Shown in pieces: positions 36,363 to 45,463 of a stretch of 64,000 nt of DNA (its first letter is position 1; every line of letters begins with the position of its first letter). The notes under the pieces are model-generated. The model ran no database searches, had not been told where the DNA came from, and was given only the letters and a program-made list of their open reading frames with translations. A program made the translations under genes and the position numbers. The DNA comes from an uncultured Prevotellaceae bacterium (lineage in GTDB: Bacteria > Bacteroidota > Bacteroidia > Bacteroidales > Bacteroidaceae), in assembly GCA_946402905.1 (NCBI GenBank), contig CAMIYC010000008.1:27928-91927 (forward strand). Direction: 5' to 3'.

Positions 36363-38810
36363 ATGAAGAAACTGTTTCTATCTACCTTCATCGCTCTTCT
36401 TGCCGTGACCACAGCCACGGCAAGAGAGCGTAAATGTTTTGACGAAGGCTGGCTCTTCGTACTGGCCGATTCATTACAGATGTCTCTCAGCAATTATGAT
36501 GACACATCATGGAGACAACTTGACCTGCCCCACGACTGGGCCATTGAGGGCGACTTCCTGCCCTCCAACCCTTCCGGTGCGGGCGGAGGAGCCCTGCCCG
36601 GTGGCGTGGGATGGTATCGCAAGCACTTCCAGGCCCCCGAGGGTCAGCGCGTGTTCATCGAGTTCGACGGCGTGTACATGAATGCCACCGTGTATGTCAA
36701 CGGAGAGAAGTTGGGAATGCGTCCTTACGGGTACAGTTCGTTTGAATATGAACTGACACCCTATCTGAAGAAAAACGCAGACAACGTAATCGCCGTGAGA
36801 GTGGACAACAGCGACCAGCCCAATTCGCGGTGGTATAGCGGATGTGGCATCTACCGTCACGTATGGCTCACTGCCACATCAGAGCAGTGTGTAGATCACT
36901 GGGGCGTTCATGTAGAGACCGACGGAAAGGGAAACATCACGGTGAACACCACCATAGACAACGGAAAAAGCAATGCGCCGCTCCCCGAAATACGTCACAC
37001 GGTCTATGACGCGCTGGGGCAGGCAGTCGCCTCCTCCAAATGGACCAAAGGACAGACAGTCAAGATGAGGGTGCGAAAGCCCCAGTTATGGTCCACCGAC
37101 CATCCTTATGTCTACTGTGTGAAGACAGAACTGAGAGACGCCGCCCACCGTGTCATCGACACTTATGAGACGACCACTGGGTTCAGGTATTTCCAGTTTG
37201 ACCCCCAAAAAGGATTCTCGCTCAACGGAAAGTCTATGAAGATCAACGGCGTGTGTGAGCATCATGACTTGGGATGCCTCGGCGCGGCAGTCGCTGAGGA
37301 TGCGCTGCACCGCAAACTGACCATCCTCAAGCAGATGGGTGTCAATGCGGTAAGATGCTCGCACAATCCACCGGCTCCCGAACTGCTCAATATGTGCGAC
37401 ACTATGGGACTGATCGTGATGGACGAATCGTTTGACATGTGGCGACGCAAGAAGACACAAAACGACTATGCCAGATTCTTCGACGAATGGCATGAGCGCG
37501 ATCTCTCTGATCTCATCCGCCGTGACCGCAACCATCCCTCCATCCTGATGTGGAGCATCGGCAATGAGGTGCTCGAACAATGGTCGTCGGCAGAAGCTGA
37601 CACACTCACGCTCGAACAGGCCAACCTGATTCTCAACGCGGGGCATGACGCCTCGACACTGGCCAAGGAGGGAGAGATGAGCGTCAACTCACTGCTCACC
37701 AAGCACCTCGTGGAAATCGTCAGAAAACTGGACTCCACACGGCCTGTCACGGCTGGATGCAACGAGCCGGATCCCGGCAACCACCTGTTCAAAAGCGGTG
37801 CCCTCGACATCATCGGCTTCAACTATCACCATCAATGGGTGAAAGACGTGCCGCGAAATTTCCCAGGCAAACCTTTCATCTTCAGCGAGAGCGTCTCGGC
37901 CCTGCAGACACGGGGATTCTATATGATGCCAAGCGACTCGGTCTTTGTGGCTCCCAAGGAATGGTGGTTGCCTTATACTGATCCGTCGTTCAAATGCAGC
38001 GCTTACGACAACATGCACGCGTCGTGGAGCAGCACGCATGAAGAGACCTGGGATGTGGTGAAACACAACGACTTCGTGGGAGGACAGTTCATCTGGACGG
38101 GCTTCGACTACATCGGCGAACCCACGCCGTATGCCTTCCCTGCCAGAAGCAGCTACTTCGGCATCATCGACCTGGCAGGATTTCCCAAAGACACGTATTA
38201 CATGTATCAAAGCGAATGGACAGACACTCCGGTGTTGCATCTTTTCCCACACTGGAACTGGATCGAGGGCCAGACGATAGATATCTGGTGTTACTACAAT
38301 CAGGCCGACGAGGTGGAACTCTTTATCAATGGACGGAGCCAGGGCGTACGACGCAAGGCAGACAGCCATCAGTATCATGTGATGTGGAGAGTGACCTTTG
38401 AACCGGGAGAAGTGAAAGTCGTGGCCAGAAAAGAGGGCAAGGAGGTGAGAAACCAGGTGATCAAGACTGCAGGTGCACCCCACCACATCCGTCTTACTGC
38501 CGACCGTGACGCCATGCGTGCCAACGGCAAAGACCTGACATTCGTCACCGTGGAGGTAGTGGACAAAGACGGCAACCTGTGTCCCAACGCCGAGAACCAG
38601 ATCTTCTTTGACGTGAAAGGCAACGCCACCATCGCTGGTGTAGACAACGGATGCCAGACCTCCATGGAACGGTTCAAGGCCAACCATCGCAAAGCGTTTT
38701 ACGGCAAAAGTCTCGTCGTACTGCGTTCCGGCAAGTCGAAAGACCAGATCGTGCTTACAGCCAAGAGTGCCGACCTCAAGACGGCTTCTTTACAGTTCAA
38801 CATTGAATAA
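36363..38810 (+). CDS. GH2-family beta-galactosidase-like glycoside hydrolase
   Basis: LPHDWAIEGDF, VRCSHNPPAPELLNMCDTMGLIVMDESFDMW, HPSILMWSIGNEV, PFIFSESVSA. Confidence 0.92.
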   Translation: MKKLFLSTFIALLAVTTATARERKCFDEGWLFVLADSLQMSLSNYDDTSWRQLDLPHDWAIEGDFLPSNPSGAGGGALPGGVGWYRKHFQAPEGQRVFIEFDGVYMNATVYVNGEKLGMRPYGYSSFEYELTPYLKKNADNVIAVRVDNSDQPNSRWYSGCGIYRHVWLTATSEQCVDHWGVHVETDGKGNITVNTTIDNGKSNAPLPEIRHTVYDALGQAVASSKWTKGQTVKMRVRKPQLWSTDHPYVYCVKTELRDAAHRVIDTYETTTGFRYFQFDPQKGFSLNGKSMKINGVCEHHDLGCLGAAVAEDALHRKLTILKQMGVNAVRCSHNPPAPELLNMCDTMGLIVMDESFDMWRRKKTQNDYARFFDEWHERDLSDLIRRDRNHPSILMWSIGNEVLEQWSSAEADTLTLEQANLILNAGHDASTLAKEGEMSVNSLLTKHLVEIVRKLDSTRPVTAGCNEPDPGNHLFKSGALDIIGFNYHHQWVKDVPRNFPGKPFIFSESVSALQTRGFYMMPSDSVFVAPKEWWLPYTDPSFKCSAYDNMHASWSSTHEETWDVVKHNDFVGGQFIWTGFDYIGEPTPYAFPARSSYFGIIDLAGFPKDTYYMYQSEWTDTPVLHLFPHWNWIEGQTIDIWCYYNQADEVELFINGRSQGVRRKADSHQYHVMWRVTFEPGEVKVVARKEGKEVRNQVIKTAGAPHHIRLTADRDAMRANGKDLTFVTVEVVDKDGNLCPNAENQIFFDVKGNATIAGVDNGCQTSMERFKANHRKAFYGKSLVVLRSGKSKDQIVLTAKSADLKTASLQFNIE

Positions 38811-38822
38811 TCACAGCTCATT

Positions 38823-41162
38823 ATGAAAAGGTTTTTTATCACATGTATCGCCGTGGCTTTGGGATGGACTGCCCAGGCGCAGATTCAGACCAGTGCAGGT
38901 GTACAGTATTTGCAGAACACTCCCAGGGACATGTCGACCGACTTCTACGACTTGTCCAACACATATTTCCTGGCAGACAGCCTCGCTGAGTATAACCAGG
39001 CTCAGGCCTCCGGGAAAATCAACTGGAAGCGATACCGTCTTTCACCTCGTCAGGCCTTCAACCTCAACGGCTACTGGCCTGTGAGGATGCAGATGCTCGA
39101 TTTCCCCGACACTCAGTACGACAACGACCCCGACCTGCGCTTTGACTTACAGTTTGTCAACGAGCGGACGGTCAGGGTCCGACTGCTCACCACACCGATC
39201 TTGCCCAAAGACGAGACCGACAGCGATCCGATGTTCTCTGATGAGTTCAAGCAGAGACTGCGTGGCGCCACCTCTGCTTCCGCCCATGGATGGAGCTGCA
39301 CCGACAACGGAAAGGCGATCGTATATAAAGGCAAGAACGGTATCATTGAGATTCAGAAATATCCCTGGCGCCTGGTGCTGAGAGACCTCAATGGCAAGAT
39401 ACTCACACAGACACGTGCCATCGTAGACAACGACTCTACGCAGGTGAAACTGCTGCCGTTCTCGTTTATCAAACGTGGAGCCGACAACTCCAGAAGCATC
39501 AATCCTGTATTCTTCTTGTCGCCGGGGGAGAAAATCTTCGGATGCGGCGAGTCGTTCACCTCGCTCAACAAAGTAGGCCAGAAAGTACACCTGTATGTCA
39601 CCGATCCTCAGGGACCGGAGACCGATGGTATGTACAAGCCGGTTCCGTTCTATTTCAGCAATCGCGGCTACGGTGTCTTCATGCACACCAGCGCCCCTGT
39701 CACCTGTGACTTCGGTGCTTCCTACATCGGCGCACAACGGCTGTTTATGGGCGACGAGACGATGGACTTCTTCATCTTCTTCGGCGAACCCAAAGACATA
39801 CTCAACGCCTACACCGACATTACCGGCAAAAGCCCGATGCTGCCCCTCTGGACCTTTGGCACCTGGATGAGCCGCATCACCTACTTCTCGCAGAAGGAAG
39901 GACTGGAAATAGCCCGCCAGCTGCGTGAGCATAAGATACCCTCAGACGTGATCCATTTCGACACGGGATGGTTTGGGGTAGACTGGCAGTGCGACTATCA
40001 GTTTGCCAAAGACAGGTTCCCCGATCCGGTGTCGATGCTGAAATCCATGCGCAAGGACGGTTTCAGGGTCTGTCTGTGGCAGTTGCCCTATTTCACGCCC
40101 AAGAACCGCTATTTCAACGAGCTGGTGGAAAATGGCATGCAGGTGAAAAATGCGATGGGCGGCATGCCTTACGAGGATGCCGTACTCGACCTCTCCAATC
40201 CCGCCACGGTCAAGTGGTATCAGGACAAGATAGGCGGACTGATCAAACAAGGTGTCAGTGCCATCAAATGCGACTTCGGCGAGGCGGCTCCGTTCAACGG
40301 TCTCTATGCCAGTGGCAAGACCGGATACTATGAGCACAACCTCTATCCACTGCGATACAATATGGCGTTGTGGAATGCCGTCAAGGAATATTCCGGCGAG
40401 GGAGTGATCTGGGCACGTAGTGCTTGGGCCGGCTCCCAGCGATATCCGCTGCACTGGGGTGGCGATGCCGCGACCAATGATATCGGTATGCTCGGCGACC
40501 TGCGTGGCGGACTCAGTTTCGGGCTGAGCGGATTCTCGTTCTGGAGCCACGACATGGGTGGTTTCGTCACAGCCTCGCCAGAGGATATTTACCGCCGCTG
40601 GCTGCCGTTCGGATTCCTCTCTTCTCACACGCGGGCTCACGGTGCACCTCCTACAGAGCCGTGGCTCATCAGCAAGTCCTTCACCGACGCGTTCCGTCGG
40701 TGTGCCGAGATGAAATACCGCCTCATGCCGTATGTCTACGCACAGGCCAAAGACTGCTCCAACCGCGGACTGCCTATGGTGCGGGCCTTGCTGGTGGAGT
40801 TTCCCGACGACCCGGGAGCTTGGAACGTAGAAGACGAATACATGTTCGGATCGCAGATCCTCGTGGCACCGTTGATGGAGAGCGGCAAGCAGCGGGTATG
40901 CTATCTGCCTAAGGGCAAATGGATAGACTATCAGAGCGGAAAAGTATACGACGGGGGCTACCAGACGATACAGGCTGGTGATATACCTTGCGTGATCCTC
41001 GTGCGCGACGGTTCGCTCATACCCCATGTACCCGTAGCACAGTCTACCGACAAAATAGACTGGAGCAAGGTGGAGCTGAAGCCTTATAAGGCTGATGCCC
41101 GGAAGTGCAAGGGACTACTCTTCAAACCCGGCGACGCCGACGTCACTGAAATCAGCGATTAA
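38823..41162 (+). CDS. GH31 alpha-xylosidase-like protein (YicI-like)
   Basis: KIFGCGESFTSLNKVGQKV, PLWTFGTWMSRITYFSQKEGLEIARQLREHKIPSDVIHFDTGWFGVDWQCDYQF, GVSAIKCDFGEAAP. Confidence 0.92.
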   Translation: MKRFFITCIAVALGWTAQAQIQTSAGVQYLQNTPRDMSTDFYDLSNTYFLADSLAEYNQAQASGKINWKRYRLSPRQAFNLNGYWPVRMQMLDFPDTQYDNDPDLRFDLQFVNERTVRVRLLTTPILPKDETDSDPMFSDEFKQRLRGATSASAHGWSCTDNGKAIVYKGKNGIIEIQKYPWRLVLRDLNGKILTQTRAIVDNDSTQVKLLPFSFIKRGADNSRSINPVFFLSPGEKIFGCGESFTSLNKVGQKVHLYVTDPQGPETDGMYKPVPFYFSNRGYGVFMHTSAPVTCDFGASYIGAQRLFMGDETMDFFIFFGEPKDILNAYTDITGKSPMLPLWTFGTWMSRITYFSQKEGLEIARQLREHKIPSDVIHFDTGWFGVDWQCDYQFAKDRFPDPVSMLKSMRKDGFRVCLWQLPYFTPKNRYFNELVENGMQVKNAMGGMPYEDAVLDLSNPATVKWYQDKIGGLIKQGVSAIKCDFGEAAPFNGLYASGKTGYYEHNLYPLRYNMALWNAVKEYSGEGVIWARSAWAGSQRYPLHWGGDAATNDIGMLGDLRGGLSFGLSGFSFWSHDMGGFVTASPEDIYRRWLPFGFLSSHTRAHGAPPTEPWLISKSFTDAFRRCAEMKYRLMPYVYAQAKDCSNRGLPMVRALLVEFPDDPGAWNVEDEYMFGSQILVAPLMESGKQRVCYLPKGKWIDYQSGKVYDGGYQTIQAGDIPCVILVRDGSLIPHVPVAQSTDKIDWSKVELKPYKADARKCKGLLFKPGDADVTEISD

Positions 41163-41190
41163 AAAGGGAGACCGGTGAAATCCGGCTCCC
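41161..41190 (-). terminator. Intrinsic terminator overlapping the cobT stop codon
   Basis: Minus strand GGGAGCCGG-ATTTCA-CCGGtCTCCC-TTTTT. Confidence 0.7.
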
Positions 41191-42233
41191 TAAAAATACT
41201 TTGTGATCTTGGCATTCTTGAAATTGTTCATCTCGTTGATCATACGCACCGACGAACAGACGATGGGGTAGGCGCAAAGGGCACCCGTGCCCTCGCCGAG
41301 CCTCATGCCAAGATGAAGCAACGGTTCTGCGCCCATCAGACTGAGCATCCTCTGGTGGCCGCTCTCATCACCGCAATGACCGAATATCATGTAATCCTTG
41401 GCGGCGGGATAAAGCTGGCAGGCGGCCATGGCACATGCCGACATGATAAAACCGTCGACAAGTATCAGGATCCTGCGCTCAGCAGCACGGAGCATGGCAC
41501 CAATGGCTGCCACCATCTCGAAGCCGCCGAAATAGCGTATTACATCGACGGTGGAATATTGTTCATGGCGGCGTAGAAAATTGTTCAGAGCCAGGCTGAG
41601 TACTTTATTTTTATGATACATTCCTTCGGTATCGAGACCGGAGCCGGCACCAATACATTCTCTCAGGGGCAGTTCGCCCCAGATGCTCATCCATATACTT
41701 GAGGGAGAGGTGTTTCCGATGCCCATCTCGCCGATACAGATGATGTCGCTATCGTAGGCATAGCGGTCTACCAGCGTGACACCCACCTCGATCGTGCGGT
41801 CGAACTTCTCGACATCCATGGCAGCCTCATGCAGGAAGTCCTTGGTGCCTCGGGCTATTTTGAAATCGAGGATACCATCCACGCCATGAAAAACGTAATC
41901 CACTCCCACATCCACGATATGTAACCGAAATCCATGCTGACGGCAGAACATATTAACACCGCCGCCACCTCGGGTGAAATTGATCATCTGCTGCCAGGTC
42001 ACCTCTCGGGGCGACAAACTCACATTCTCGTACTCAATGCCATGGTCGCCACCCAGTAAGAAGTGGGTGGGATTACGCAGGGTGGGGCAGAGGGTTTGCT
42101 TTGCAAGGCAGATCTGCATGGCGAGTGTCTCCAAACGGCCTAAAGCGCCTTTGGGCTTGTTCAGGTTGTCTATTTTATCCTGGATGACAGGACGCAGGGT
42201 CTCGTCGGGCTTTTCTATCTTAAAATGTCTCAT
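41190..42233 (-). CDS. cobT: Nicotinate-nucleotide--dimethylbenzimidazole phosphoribosyltransferase
   Basis: KIDNLNKPKGALGRLETLAMQICLAKQTL, GGDHGIEYENVS, GEMGIGNTSPSS, MRLGEGTGALCAYPIV. Confidence 0.95.
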   Translation of the reverse strand: MRHFKIEKPDETLRPVIQDKIDNLNKPKGALGRLETLAMQICLAKQTLCPTLRNPTHFLLGGDHGIEYENVSLSPREVTWQQMINFTRGGGGVNMFCRQHGFRLHIVDVGVDYVFHGVDGILDFKIARGTKDFLHEAAMDVEKFDRTIEVGVTLVDRYAYDSDIICIGEMGIGNTSPSSIWMSIWGELPLRECIGAGSGLDTEGMYHKNKVLSLALNNFLRRHEQYSTVDVIRYFGGFEMVAAIGAMLRAAERRILILVDGFIMSACAMAACQLYPAAKDYMIFGHCGDESGHQRMLSLMGAEPLLHLGMRLGEGTGALCAYPIVCSSVRMINEMNNFKNAKITKYF

Positions 42234-42234
42234 G

Positions 42235-42777
42235 TCATTTGATTTTTACAGCTATTCCACTGACCATCAGGTATACATCGTCGGCATGACGGGCGATGTA
42301 TTGGTTCATCCATCCCTGAAGGTCGGTGAAGTGGCGTTGCACTACGTGTTCACTCACACCGCCACTGCCGATCTCATTGGTCACGAAGATATAGGTGGCG
42401 TCGTGGGCGGTGAAGCGGTCAAACTCCTTTTTTAAGGCTTCAAGGGCTTGGTCTACTGTTTGGTGCCAGTCTTTCTGGTTGTCGGGGGTGGTATCCTCGG
42501 GATTGAAAAAGAAATTTGTACACCAGAGGGTGATACAGTCAATAACTGCCACTCGACCAGTCAGGTCGTGGTGGCTCAGGTATCGCTCTTCCTCGATGTT
42601 CGTCCATTGAGGTCCGCGACGCAGCTGGTGCATCTCCACACGGTGCCTGAACTCTTCATCCCAGATGTGTGCCGTAGCCACATAGACGGGTGTCGCACTC
42701 AGGCTCAGGGCCAGTTGTTCGGCATAGCTGCTTTTGCCGGACCTTTGGCCGCCGGTGATTAAGATAACACGTCTCAT
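42235..42777 (-). CDS. cobU: Adenosylcobinamide kinase / adenosylcobinamide-phosphate guanylyltransferase
   Basis: VILITGGQRSGKSSYAEQLAL, VYVATAHIWDEEFRHRVEMHQLRRGPQW, FVTNEIGSGGV. Confidence 0.94.
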   Translation of the reverse strand: MRRVILITGGQRSGKSSYAEQLALSLSATPVYVATAHIWDEEFRHRVEMHQLRRGPQWTNIEEERYLSHHDLTGRVAVIDCITLWCTNFFFNPEDTTPDNQKDWHQTVDQALEALKKEFDRFTAHDATYIFVTNEIGSGGVSEHVVQRHFTDLQGWMNQYIARHADDVYLMVSGIAVKIK

Positions 42778-43571
42778 GATGGGATAATCACTCTAAGTTG
42801 CTCTCGGTCGAAGACGATGCCGTCTCTCTCTACAAAGCGGTTGAGAGCACCCTCTGCAGCCAGCGTCGACGGGGTGCCAATGCTGATACGGTCGCGCTCC
42901 ATCAGCCAGATTTTGTCGGCTATCTGCAGCGTGAGTTCCAGGTCGTGGGTTGAGAGGAAGATGGTCTTCTGTGTGGTGCGCGAGAGGCGGAGCAGTAGTT
43001 GCATCATCTCCACCTTGCTGGGGAAGTCAAGAAAGGCGGTGGGCTCGTCAAGAAAGACAACGGGGGTCTGTTGAGCCAGCGCTTTGGCGATCATCACCTT
43101 CTGCCTCTCGCCGTCGCTGAGCGTCTGTATCATGCGGTTTGACAGGTTGCTGATGCCGACCATGGAGATGGACTCGTCGACCACCTGACGGTCATTGGCA
43201 GACAGAGTGCCCCAGAATCCGGTATAGGGACTTCTGCCGAGTCCCACCAGTTCTTTCACAGTCATATTCTGTATGTCTGGTTTGTGGGTGAGCACGATGC
43301 CGATGAGTCGCGCCAGTTCTTTTTCGGTATATGTGTCCAGGTCTTTGCCGTGGAGCATGATCTTTCCACTTAGTCTGGGCTGGAAGGCGCAGAGGGTGCG
43401 CAGAAGTGTGGACTTGCCGATGCCATTGGGACCGATGAGACAGGTCAGCTCTCCCGCACGGAGGCTGGCGTTGATGTCGCGCGCTATGATTTTCTCATGT
43501 CCCTTCTTGCCCAGGTATCCTATACCCAGATGTTCCAGACGGATCGTGTCTTTTGTAGTTATTGTTTCCAT
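42774..43571 (-). CDS. ABC transporter ATP-binding protein (FecE/BtuD-like)
   Basis: Walker A GPNGIGKSTLLRTL, signature LSDGERQKVMIAKAL, Walker B PVVFLDEPTAFLD. Start set to METITTK at 43571; promoter supports this. Confidence 0.9.
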   Translation of the reverse strand: METITTKDTIRLEHLGIGYLGKKGHEKIIARDINASLRAGELTCLIGPNGIGKSTLLRTLCAFQPRLSGKIMLHGKDLDTYTEKELARLIGIVLTHKPDIQNMTVKELVGLGRSPYTGFWGTLSANDRQVVDESISMVGISNLSNRMIQTLSDGERQKVMIAKALAQQTPVVFLDEPTAFLDFPSKVEMMQLLLRLSRTTQKTIFLSTHDLELTLQIADKIWLMERDRISIGTPSTLAAEGALNRFVERDGIVFDREQLRVIIPS

Positions 43572-43600
43572 GGGATGGAGTGGTTTCGCTGATTGGCCAA

Positions 43601-43632
43601 CAAAATTACTAAAAATATGGAGAAAGGCCAAA
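43601..43632 (-). promoter_or_regulatory. Bacteroidetes-type promoter for the ABC ATPase-cobU-cobT genes
   Basis: Minus strand TTTG (43629-43632) N20 TAATTTTG (43601-43608). Confidence 0.75.
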
Positions 43633-43662
43633 TTTACTCATGCACAGAAATGCAAAAATGTA

Positions 43663-43873
43663 TTTATTTCATTTTGCGCTCGATTTTCACCAACTTTGAT
43701 TTCTTCGAAATCCAAATTAGGAGGCACCTCGGCAAAAGAAATAAATAAATTTATTTCATTTTGCTCTCGATTTTCACTAACTTTGATTTCTTCGAAATCC
43801 AAGTTAGGAGGCACCTCGGCAAAAGAAATAAATAAATTTATTTCATTTTGCTCTCGATTTTCGCTAACTTTGC
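43663..43873. repeat. 87-bp tandem repeat, two full copies plus a 37-bp third partial copy
   Basis: TTTATTTCATTTTGCTCTCGATTTTCACTAACTTTG... starts at 43663, 43750, 43837; each full copy carries AACTTTGATTTC-TTC-GAAATCCAAGTT. Confidence 0.95.
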
Positions 43874-43881
43874 AGTCAACT

Positions 43882-43940
43882 CTGGGAACGCGGGCGTCCT
43901 CGCCCGCCACAGATGCGGGCGAGGACGCCCGCGTTCCCAG
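43882..43940. repeat. Perfect GC-rich inverted repeat, 26-bp arms, 7-nt loop
   Basis: CTGGGAACGCGGGCGTCCTCGCCCGC-CACAGAT-GCGGGCGAGGACGCCCGCGTTCCCAG. Confidence 0.97.
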
Positions 43941-43991
43941 GCAAAGCAGTGAAATAACAACTTCGTTATATAGAAGAGCAAAAAGGGATAA

Positions 43992-44546
43992 ATGATTTAC
44001 ATCAACGACCAAATCAACCAGATCGACATGCGGCAAGCACTTGCCGTCATACCATCCTATCGCCGCGAACAGGCGCTGCGCTTCAAACACGAACAGGGCC
44101 AGCGGCTCTGCGTGGCGGCCTATCTGCTGTTGCATGAGGCCCTGATGACAGAATATGGCATCACGGAATATCCCCGTTTTGAGTATGGCGAGCATGGAAA
44201 GCCTTTTCTGGCAGACTATCCTGACATTTATTTCAATCTGAGCCACTGTCAGGCGGCGGCGGCATGTGTGATTGGAGACCATCCGGTAGGGATTGACATC
44301 GAACAAATCACCAGGTACAAAGAATCTCTGGTGCGGTATGTCATGAACGAAGATGAGATCGCTGAAATCAATGGGGCTCTCCGGCCGGATGTGGCATTCA
44401 TCAAGTACTGGACGATGAAAGAGGCGTTGATGAAGACTTCCGGACAGGGCATCAGCAATGACATGAAAAATGTACTGAGGGGTGATGAGCCGTTTGTCAC
44501 CATCATCAATCAGGCGAAGGGGTACGTCTGTACTGCATTGATGTAG
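43992..44546 (+). CDS. 4'-phosphopantetheinyl transferase superfamily protein
   Basis: EYGEHGKPFLADYPDIYFNLSHCQAAAACVIGDHPVGIDIEQI, YWTMKEALMKTSGQGI. Confidence 0.92.
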   Translation: MIYINDQINQIDMRQALAVIPSYRREQALRFKHEQGQRLCVAAYLLLHEALMTEYGITEYPRFEYGEHGKPFLADYPDIYFNLSHCQAAAACVIGDHPVGIDIEQITRYKESLVRYVMNEDEIAEINGALRPDVAFIKYWTMKEALMKTSGQGISNDMKNVLRGDEPFVTIINQAKGYVCTALM

Positions 44547-44573
44547 CCTTCAACCCACAGCATCTTCTACATC

Positions 44574-45377
44574 TCAGCTTCTCACTCTCAACTCCCAGCA
44601 GGCCACCGCAGCCGCAGCGGCCACATTCAGCGAGTCTACCTGGTGAGACATCGGTATGCGCACCACATAGTCGGCCTCCGTGATCGTCTGCAAAGGTAGG
44701 CCGTCTCCTTCCGTTCCCATGATGATAGCGAGTTTAGGCGTATTCTTCAGTGTAGGATGGTCGATGGGCACCGACTGGTCTGTCAGTGCCATGGCTGCCG
44801 TCTTGAAACCGTAATCACGCAGCTGCGAAATGCTGCCTTCTATCCATGTCCAGGGCACGAGAAACACGCTCCCCATCGACACGCGCACAGAACGACGGTT
44901 CAGCGGGTCGCATGAGTTGGGAGTCAGCAGCACGGCGTCGATACCGAGGGCAGCAGCCGAGCGGAAGATAGCTCCGATGTTGGTCGTGTCGACCACACCG
45001 TCGATGACCACGATGCGGCGGGCGTTTTGGCAGATTTCACTCAGCGGCACCCGTGGCGGGCGACGCATCGCACAGAGTACGCCACGCGTAAGGGTATATC
45101 CCGTCAGCGACGACAGTAAGTCTCTCTCGCCGGTATAGACGGGGATGTCTCCGCAGCGGCGTATGATCTCGGCGGCATCTCCCTCGATATGTTTCCGCTC
45201 GCAAAGGAGTGCCTGGGGTTGATAGCCGGCGTTTAGCGCCACCTGTATCACCTTGGGGCTTTCTGCGATGAAAATGCCCTTTTCTGGTTCGATGCGGTTT
45301 CTGAGTTGTGCTTCAGTCAGGGTATGGAATATTTCCACCCCGGGATGTGACAGTGATGTGATTTCTATGATGGCCAT
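44574..45377 (-). CDS. TrmH/SpoU-family RNA 2'-O-methyltransferase
   Basis: VVIDGVVDTTNIGAIFRSAAALGIDAVLLTPNSCDPLNRRSVRVSMGSVF, IIMGTEGDGLP, IPMSHQVDSLNVAAAAAVACWE. Confidence 0.95.
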   Translation of the reverse strand: MAIIEITSLSHPGVEIFHTLTEAQLRNRIEPEKGIFIAESPKVIQVALNAGYQPQALLCERKHIEGDAAEIIRRCGDIPVYTGERDLLSSLTGYTLTRGVLCAMRRPPRVPLSEICQNARRIVVIDGVVDTTNIGAIFRSAAALGIDAVLLTPNSCDPLNRRSVRVSMGSVFLVPWTWIEGSISQLRDYGFKTAAMALTDQSVPIDHPTLKNTPKLAIIMGTEGDGLPLQTITEADYVVRIPMSHQVDSLNVAAAAAVACWELRVRS

Positions 45378-45425
45378 GTCTTTTTTGCTTGGTGAGGCAA
45401 AATTACAAAATTTTGTCGTATTTAT

Positions 45426-45456
45426 TTTGTTCTTCTGCCGGTTTTCGCTATCTTTG
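45426..45456 (+). promoter_or_regulatory. Bacteroidetes-type promoter TTTG-N19-TATCTTTG
   Basis: TTTG 45426-45429, TATCTTTG 45449-45456, ATG at 45464. Confidence 0.7.
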
Positions 45457-45463
45457 TGAGCAT

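Noticed and set aside
43663-43873. Tandem repeats considered as a CRISPR array
   Set aside because: Direct 87-bp repetition without unique spacers, only 2.4 copies, and no cas genes.
43571-43991. Cobalamin riboswitch upstream of the ABC/cobU/cobT genes
   Set aside because: No B12-box-like conserved core recognised and the predicted leader is only ~23 nt; needs Infernal to exclude fully.
43273-44306. Overlapping ORFs on both strands spanning the 87-bp repeats
   Set aside because: Open only because the repeat period (87) is divisible by 3 and lacks stops; they run through the inverted repeat and into flanking genes. Not called as CDS, though peptide evidence would change this.
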